This document shows positions 58,301 to 64,000 of a stretch of DNA of 64,000 nucleotides, one piece after another. The notes under the pieces were generated by a model. It worked only from the letters and a program-made list of their open reading frames with translations, had not been told where the DNA came from and ran no database searches. Made by a program: the position numbers and the translations under genes. The stretch's first letter is position 1; each line of letters starts with the position of its first letter. The DNA comes from Watersipora subatra (lineage: Eukaryota > Bryozoa > Gymnolaemata > Cheilostomatida > Watersiporidae), in NCBI RefSeq assembly GCF_963576615.1, contig NC_088711.1, positions 18,260,182-18,324,181 of the forward strand, written 5' to 3'.

Positions 58301-61300
58301 TAGCATGAAGCTCTATGGAATATATGATATGTGCAGCTCTATGGAATATATGAAACGTGCAGCTCTATGGAATATATGACACGTGCAACTCTATGGAACA
58401 TATGACATGTGCAGCTCAATGGAATATATGACATGTGCAGCTCTATGGAATATATGACATGTGCAGCTCTATGGAATATATGACATGTGCAGCTTTATGG
58501 AATATAAGGCAAATAAAACAATCTCTGCAAGGCACAACCATAGATAGTCTTAGTTGCCTTGACTGACAGCAAGAAAGATCTCAATAGCTATATTGCTGTC
58601 TACAAAACGTCCATTCTTCTCAGTGAGTCAAGCTCATGAGATAGTACTGTGTTCATGTAATTCCCTATTCACTACTAGAGCATGTAATCAGTATCATTGC
58701 TTCCTGGTAATTTGCTTTATTTCAAATATAGCTTTAGTTGAGCCATCTTTCAAAAACAAAAAAATAATATAGAGCAACTAGAATAACTGTAGTATAATAT
58801 TTGATATTTTGCTGGAGTAGTTCACCTTGGTGAGATTGAAATTATAGAAGAATCATAAAACCTACTACTTGTAGTTAAATCTACCCCTGTCTCCCGGTTT
58901 AACTATTTTATATGGTACTTGGGTCTTCAGTCCGCCTTTGAATTTAGTAGAAAACTAGTAGCCTAATCTCTGACTTGATGGTTTGTCATTTGCAAAGTTA
59001 ACCGAATTGTTCATTAAACTAACAGTTAGGTTGATGAGTATAGATAACCTTTTTAATCTAGGGGGTCATAGGAACAAGTTTATTTTGCGAGAGCCATGCT
59101 CTCATCAGCAAGTTATCAGCAGTGTCAAAGTAACAAGCAGCAACAGCAAGCCTGCTAGTAAATGGCCTACCTGTTAATCTGTAGCACATGTAGTTAAACT
59201 AGGTCTATGAAAGCTTAGCTATTGAAAATGCTGTACCTGATACAGCCACTTGAGCCACCTAAATCTAATAAATTAAAATGACCTAACATTTTAAATTTTA
59301 CTTTTTCACAAAACCTTTTATATAAATTAGTTTTTGAAAATTGATGTTGGTTACAACTCTTAATTCTGATTTTCCTCTCACTGTTTCCATAGAAGTTGGT
59401 ACTATTTTTAACAGTCTACTCTTTGAGTTTATCTGAGCATGCTACCCTAATCACCAACTTTTGTGTATTTTCTTTCAGTATTAGGTATTTTTCACAAACT
59501 TTTTTCCATGGTCTACTGTATGCTAATTAGCACAATAGATGTGAAATGTTGCTGAAATAGTTGCAGCATAGCAAAGAAAATCATAAACTTCATATCCTGA
59601 AGTTTGTGTTGGTGCAGCTGATCTCTGTTTGCAGTATCATAGAAATATCACAATATCAGTGTCTGAATTCGTGTCTGTCATTTGAAAATGATAAAAGGTT
59701 GTAAGTGAGCTATTAATTTTGTTCAAAAAAGCCTATGATATGGCAGCCCACATTTATACAAGTTGTTATTTTTATATAATTCAAATGGTTTCTTTTGTAC
59801 AAAAACTAGGAATGCTCTCTGTAAAAAATCAGATTTGTCACTCTTCATTTGAGCTATTAATTTTGAGCCTGGCCTTGACAGACGATTTCTTGCGATCAAA
59901 TGTCTCTCTTATCTATCGCTACAAGCTGGCTAAGTGCACAGTAGTTTGAAATCATTTTGATCTTTTTGGCTTGTGAAAATATCACTTGCTATTCTGTTGT
60001 TTGAAGTGTTAAGTATTTAGCGTGTATCATAACCACTCAAGTATAGCTAGTATGTGGCACTAGCCAACTTTGCACCACAGGTTTTTTTCTTGACTCCAGT
60101 TACAGTAAGGTAATACGCAGTGTGTCTAGTGACAGGAAAGCAAAGTTACAGTTTATCAGGAATCGAATTACTTAAAGCCGGTTCACGCTGTATTGTCATA
60201 TGTTGGCGTTATCCTCTCGCGATTATTCATCAACTACTGTATATGCACTGTAAACTTATGGTATCGTTGAGGTCAGGATAGGTCAGGAACGATTGCAGCT
60301 GTCAAACTTTCCCAATTGTTCGCCGAACATTCACAACAGCCTGTGTAATGTCTACCACTTTGGCAATGGTGATTGACTGTCACGGATTGCTCAATCCGTA
60401 TTTTTTTTCATGATCGTTGTTGTAGGACTATTTAATCATTTCCGTGTTTGGATTAAATAATGAGAACACTATGCCATGGGCTATTCGCTGATGTAAACAC
60501 AGATGGGTTTGTGACTGTGTGAAAATTGTTATCGCAGATTACCACATACGGTGATATAGTGTGAACCAGCCATTAAAGATGATACGTTTCTGTGTAATTG
60601 AATTTTCAAGTCTTCACTGACTTAAGGCTGACTTATTTAGACTTAATTGTCACAGACAACTGGCTCCTATACTCAATGTAATGAATCTAATTAAATCCAC
60701 TAAACAACCTTTAGTCAGGCTTCACTTCCAACATGAAGCCATAAACCTCAGGATTTTCTAAAAATATGCATCAAATTCCTTTCTGTTTACAACACTACAT
60801 GTTACACCTTTCTTGTTAAATTCAGTTGACAGTGTAGAGAAAGATATGAGAATATTGATTACTTGCAATTACGGAAGTGATGTGATCCCACCTGAAGTTG
60901 TACAATTTTACAAAAGCCACACTTCTGCATAAATAGCATAATTCTCTAACACTCCCATTACATTCACCAACTAATTGTCTAATCTGTGAAAGATTTGCAG
61001 TGTTTATGAAACTCTTTGGCATCACGTGGCTCCAGATGCGTTTTCAATTCCTTTGATCCCTGTCAGTCCTTTGATTTCTGGTTTATTAATTAGAATGATA
61101 CAAGACCTTTCACTGTTTAACAATGCATAGCAGGTGTATGATTCATCAGCGCAGTGTCACATTCTTCAAAAGAACTGTAGCTACTGTTTTCGCTTCAAGC
61201 TACGTATACCATGTTCGTTTCTATGGATAGCCACACTTGTTGGAGGAGGATTCCTCAATGGCACCTCTGAGATGGTGGTCACCAGTGGACTCCTATGGAC

Positions 61301-63919
61301 GCTGCCACCTTTCGGCATTTGCTTTGGCCTCATCATTGGTAAACAACAAGATATTTCTAAATTATTCTATTCATTTATATTATTGTCTCCTTGGACTGCT
61401 CAACAGTTTAAAGTCTGGTTTCGTTGTTTCCGGTTTTTAGTAAGTAAATATGTAGAAGATTATATTTCAATGGCTTTGATTAATTTTTATGCTGATTTCC
61501 TAATTGATAACAGATCGGGTGGATAACTTCTATGATTAAACAATGTTGATAGTGATGCATAAAATTATCTAACTGAAATTTACTAAGTTGTTTTATTACA
61601 TAACCAGTTGAACACCTTGCGTTGCACAGGTAATATAAAAGTTTTTGCCCTAAAAATTTATTTTCAATCAACATATACAACATAGTGAACATACGACAGA
61701 CCTACAACGAACACTCGGATTTCTATAGATACTAGCCAAATGCCTTGCGTTCCATGGGTATTAAAAACAGCTTATAAAAAGCGGCAGGTAATGCAGTTGC
61801 CTGCTACTCGCCATTATCCTGGCACAATGCCAATGACTAATTTGATTACACTGCTATCCGTATTGCTAAACTTACTAATAAGAGCCGTGAGAGCAAGCTT
61901 TAGTGACATTGCATAACACAGAGTGCTATGCATATTTTAAACGACAGCGACTTATATCGCGTAATGAAATCATTGCATCTGGCGTAGCTTAATTGGTAAG
62001 ATTATCGCCTGGGGATCGAGAAGTTCCGAGATCAAATCCAGCATGAAGCAGATATTTATTTCCTAAATATTAATAGCTATAGCTGGACACACCGAATGAC
62101 GAAGTGTGAGATTTATATAGATAAGGTATATAGATTATAGCATAAGGAAGAACTAATGGCATTTGCTGAGTCCTCCCTTTCAGAATTTTGTCTTTGGCCA
62201 CTGGCCAGTGTTTCACCGTATACGCAGAGCCTAAAAAGACTTATTCATCTACTTTTACTGTTCATATCAAGTATGTGAGTATAACATTTTAAGATTATTC
62301 ATGTTATTCATGCCTAAGATGGAAATAGTTAGTCTGAATTATAGTGATTTAGATGGTTGTGACCTTACAGAAATAGTGACTCTGTCACACAGTTATATCT
62401 TAGCCTGATGAGTTAACTGGTCATGCCTTTTAGGAGGTCTTCTGTTCGCCCCTAAAATGAGAAGCAGGCGGTACTGTACTATGTTGGACCCAATGCAAGA
62501 GAGCTATGGTACCTTTGTCACATCATTAATTTACCTGTCTAGTTTGTTCGGGGATATTCTCTGGTCTGCCGCTATATTAGCTGCCTTGGGTGGGTATGGC
62601 GCAAGGCTACCACTTTCATGCGTCTGCTGTTAATCGTTAGTTTCTTTCTCTTGCTTTTCCTATTTCTTATTTTGCTGAATTGCTCATATGTTGTCTTAAC
62701 TGCTAGCAGATAGCCTGGGCATATGCGATTGCAGGTAGCACACTATATGTCATCACTGGGATGAGTGTGGTGCTGTCCGTTATAGTTTCCGCAGCAGTTG
62801 CCATCCTCTACACACTTATTGGTCAGATGATCTCTGTTGCCTACACTGACATTGTAGAGTTGTTTTTCCTTGCAGTTGGTCTTGTAAGTATTCCACATAC
62901 ATACAGATTTTATGATTATGTCTATATTAAATTGCTGCTCAGAAATTATGTTGCTTGATCATTTATGGGAAGATGTATCTCGCTTCTTTTTTCTCATGAT
63001 GGTGGACACACTTTTTCTGAATTTTCTCTGCTTCAATCTATTTATGCCAAGCTGGAGGAAGTCTAAACACGCCCATCGGTTAGGGCATCTTTAGAAAGCC
63101 TGCGCGGAATCTGTGGTACTTGAACGCATGATGGTTTTAAACGCTTGTTCACTTGTACTAGGTGGTGGTAACACCCTTTGTGCTGACACACGAGGAAGTG
63201 AACTCTAAGCTAGCAGATAGCATCGCCAACTCGACAGTCTCTTGGCTAGGACAGCTGGAGCCAGCTACAACTGCCCTCTGGCTTGACCTTCTTATCGCTA
63301 TGGTGTGTTCTACTCTCCAGGCGGTCAGCCATGGTACAGAATGTTATAACTATTATGCTGTCTGTTATTTTACAGTTGTTATTTTCGCTGTTGCTCGCTG
63401 TAGTACTACCTGTGGTTTCTTTCGGTTGTATTGGTTGTGGCTTGTTTGACTGTTGCTTTCATGATTTTTGACATAAAGAATCGCGTGGTTACAGCCAAAG
63501 GCTGCCTACAGCTATTGTGTTTTATGTATCCGATAGCTACAAACTAAACCACCAAAAATTTGTTGAAATCAATGTCATTTATTCATCAAACTTTCCCCTG
63601 ACTCAGAACACATGAACGCCAATTTTGGGGTATCAATAAACTTTACTTGCTGGTTTTAATTTGTTTTTGAGATTCATAATATCTCTTAGCAGATATTTTT
63701 CTGTATTATAAAACTTATTGATTATCATATAACATGCTTTGCACGATGATTGAGTTATCTTGCAGACACTCGGCAGCATACCCTGGCAATCGTACTTTCA
63801 AAGAGTGCTATCGGTTACATCAGTGAAGGAAGCCCGAACTCTCTCCATATTAGCTGGTCTGACGGCGCTGCTGTTCGCTGTACCACCGGTATGCCTTGGC
63901 GTGGTTGGGGCAACTGTAG
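55349..63919 (+). CDS. High-affinity choline transporter-like protein (SLC5A7 family), 5' part
   Basis: Six coding exons seen: 55349-55553, 61231-61338, 62434-62589, 62735-62883, 63162-63302, 63766-63919 (the last donor is either 63919/63920 or 63915/63916). Phases 1,1,1,0,0 agree, giving about 304 residues; the rest of the usual ~550-580 aa lies beyond the window. SLC5A7 is the Na+/Cl--dependent choline uptake carrier of cholinergic terminals. Matches: TM1 in exon 1, LIAGRQLSSCVGWLTMSA then VGGGFLNGTSE (family VGGG.NGT), MRSRRYCTMLDPMQESYG, LYTLIGQMISVAYTDIVEL (family YSVAYTD), and GSIPWQSYFQRVLS (family GGIPWQ.YFQRVL). Differences such as TLVGGG where known transporters have TWVGGG suggest a divergent paralogue, so choline may not be its substrate. 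The start is 55349; an in-frame ATG at 55289 would add 20 residues. Intron 1 is 5.7 kb. Confidence 0.9.
56224..56345. repeat. 52-bp tandem repeat, ~2.3 units
   Basis: TCCGTCTGTGCAACTCGCTG followed by AAACCAACGGAGAGAGCTGTA and ACTAGTTCACT, repeated from 56276. Looser relatives of GGAGAGAGCTGTAAC continue to about 56425. Confidence 0.9.
58310..58508. repeat. 26-bp minisatellite, ~8 units
   Basis: Units of GCTCTATGGAATATATGACA followed by TGTGCA with few substitutions; the last unit is partial. Confidence 0.95.
60176..60572. mobile_element. TTAA-flanked MITE, copy 2
   Basis: Ends GCCGGTTCACGCTGTATTGTC and (inverted) GGCTGGTTCACACTATATC match copy 1 at 27333-27773. Flanked by TTAA on both sides (60172-60175, 60573-60576). 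About 400 bp, no coding capacity. Confidence 0.85.
61720..61830. repeat. CTAG-GAATG module copy
   Basis: ACTAGCCAAATGCCTTGCGT, then GGTATTAAAAACAGCTTATA and GCGGCAGGTAATGCAG with an inverted partner GTTGCCTGC. In intron 2 of the choline-transporter-like gene. Confidence 0.55.
61975..62135 (+). repeat. tRNA-derived SINE (main family), near full length
   Basis: Head TGGCGTAGCTTAATTGGTAAG, B box GAGATCAAATCC, AGCATGAAGCAGATATTTATTTCC, TATAGCTGGACACACCGAATGAC and tail GTGTGAGATTTATATAGATA. Confidence 0.85.
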
Positions 63920-64000
63920 GTAGGTCTTGGGTGCATTTGCACTCTCTACTAAGTGATCATCTCTGTGACAACTCCTAGTCCTTGCTGTTTGCTACCCATG

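Larger units (their letters stand above)
55554..61230. other. Intron 1 of the choline-transporter-like gene
   Basis: No further exon recognised. Holds a 52-bp tandem repeat (56224-56340), a degraded reversed tRNA-like SINE (about 58000-58115, GGTATAGCGCAGTGGTTTTA on the minus strand), a 26-bp minisatellite (58310-58508) and MITE copy 2 (60176-60572). A 121-codon open frame at 57046-57411 shows no recognisable family. Confidence 0.6.

Overview
This is a window of AT-rich animal nuclear DNA. It has small exons (70 to about 240 bp) with GT-AG splice sites, long introns full of transposon debris, tRNA-derived SINEs, LINE, LTR and several DNA-transposon families, and many minisatellites. The gene families (an SDR16C/RDH-type retinol dehydrogenase, a Gfa/CENP-V-like protein, a SLC37A4-type glucose-6-phosphate transporter and a high-affinity choline transporter relative) fit a bilaterian invertebrate. 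The repeat content would suit a lophotrochozoan such as a mollusc or bryozoan, but that placement is a guess.

Layout. 1-3.1 kb: a broken LINE split by a 677-bp CACTA-type element. 3.1-8.8 kb: no gene recognised; palindromes, SINE debris and a 14-bp minisatellite. 8.86-16.06 kb (+): a complete 7-exon short-chain dehydrogenase (305 aa) whose third intron carries a pogo-like element with a nested fold-back. 16.9-17.3 kb: 3' fragment of a second LINE (-). 18.04-18.70 kb: a 29-unit, 23-bp minisatellite. 19.36-29.90 kb (-): a complete 4-exon Gfa/CENP-V-like gene (139 aa). Its last intron holds a hAT element with its own pre-insertion copy about 1 kb away, and its first intron holds a decayed Gypsy-type LTR retrotransposon that has itself been invaded twice. 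30.1-35.8 kb: a 5.7-kb element with about 600-bp terminal inverted repeats and 9-bp target duplications, sitting in the upstream region of that gene. 39.69-52.60 kb (-): a complete 9-exon SLC37A4-like transporter (462 aa) with a tandemly triplicated splice acceptor at exon 6. 52.65-53.43 kb: an inverted duplication containing a short ATG exon in both arms. 55.35 kb to the window end (+): the first six exons of a choline-transporter-like SLC5A gene; the rest lies beyond the window.

The SLC37A4-like and choline-transporter-like genes are divergently arranged, about 2.75 kb apart. The four genes do not form an obvious pathway. Exon boundaries were placed by hand from splice consensus, phase continuity and family knowledge. 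For the three complete genes the exon lengths add up to an uninterrupted frame, which strongly supports the models. Between genes the main theme is nested transposon insertion, with several target-site duplications still readable.
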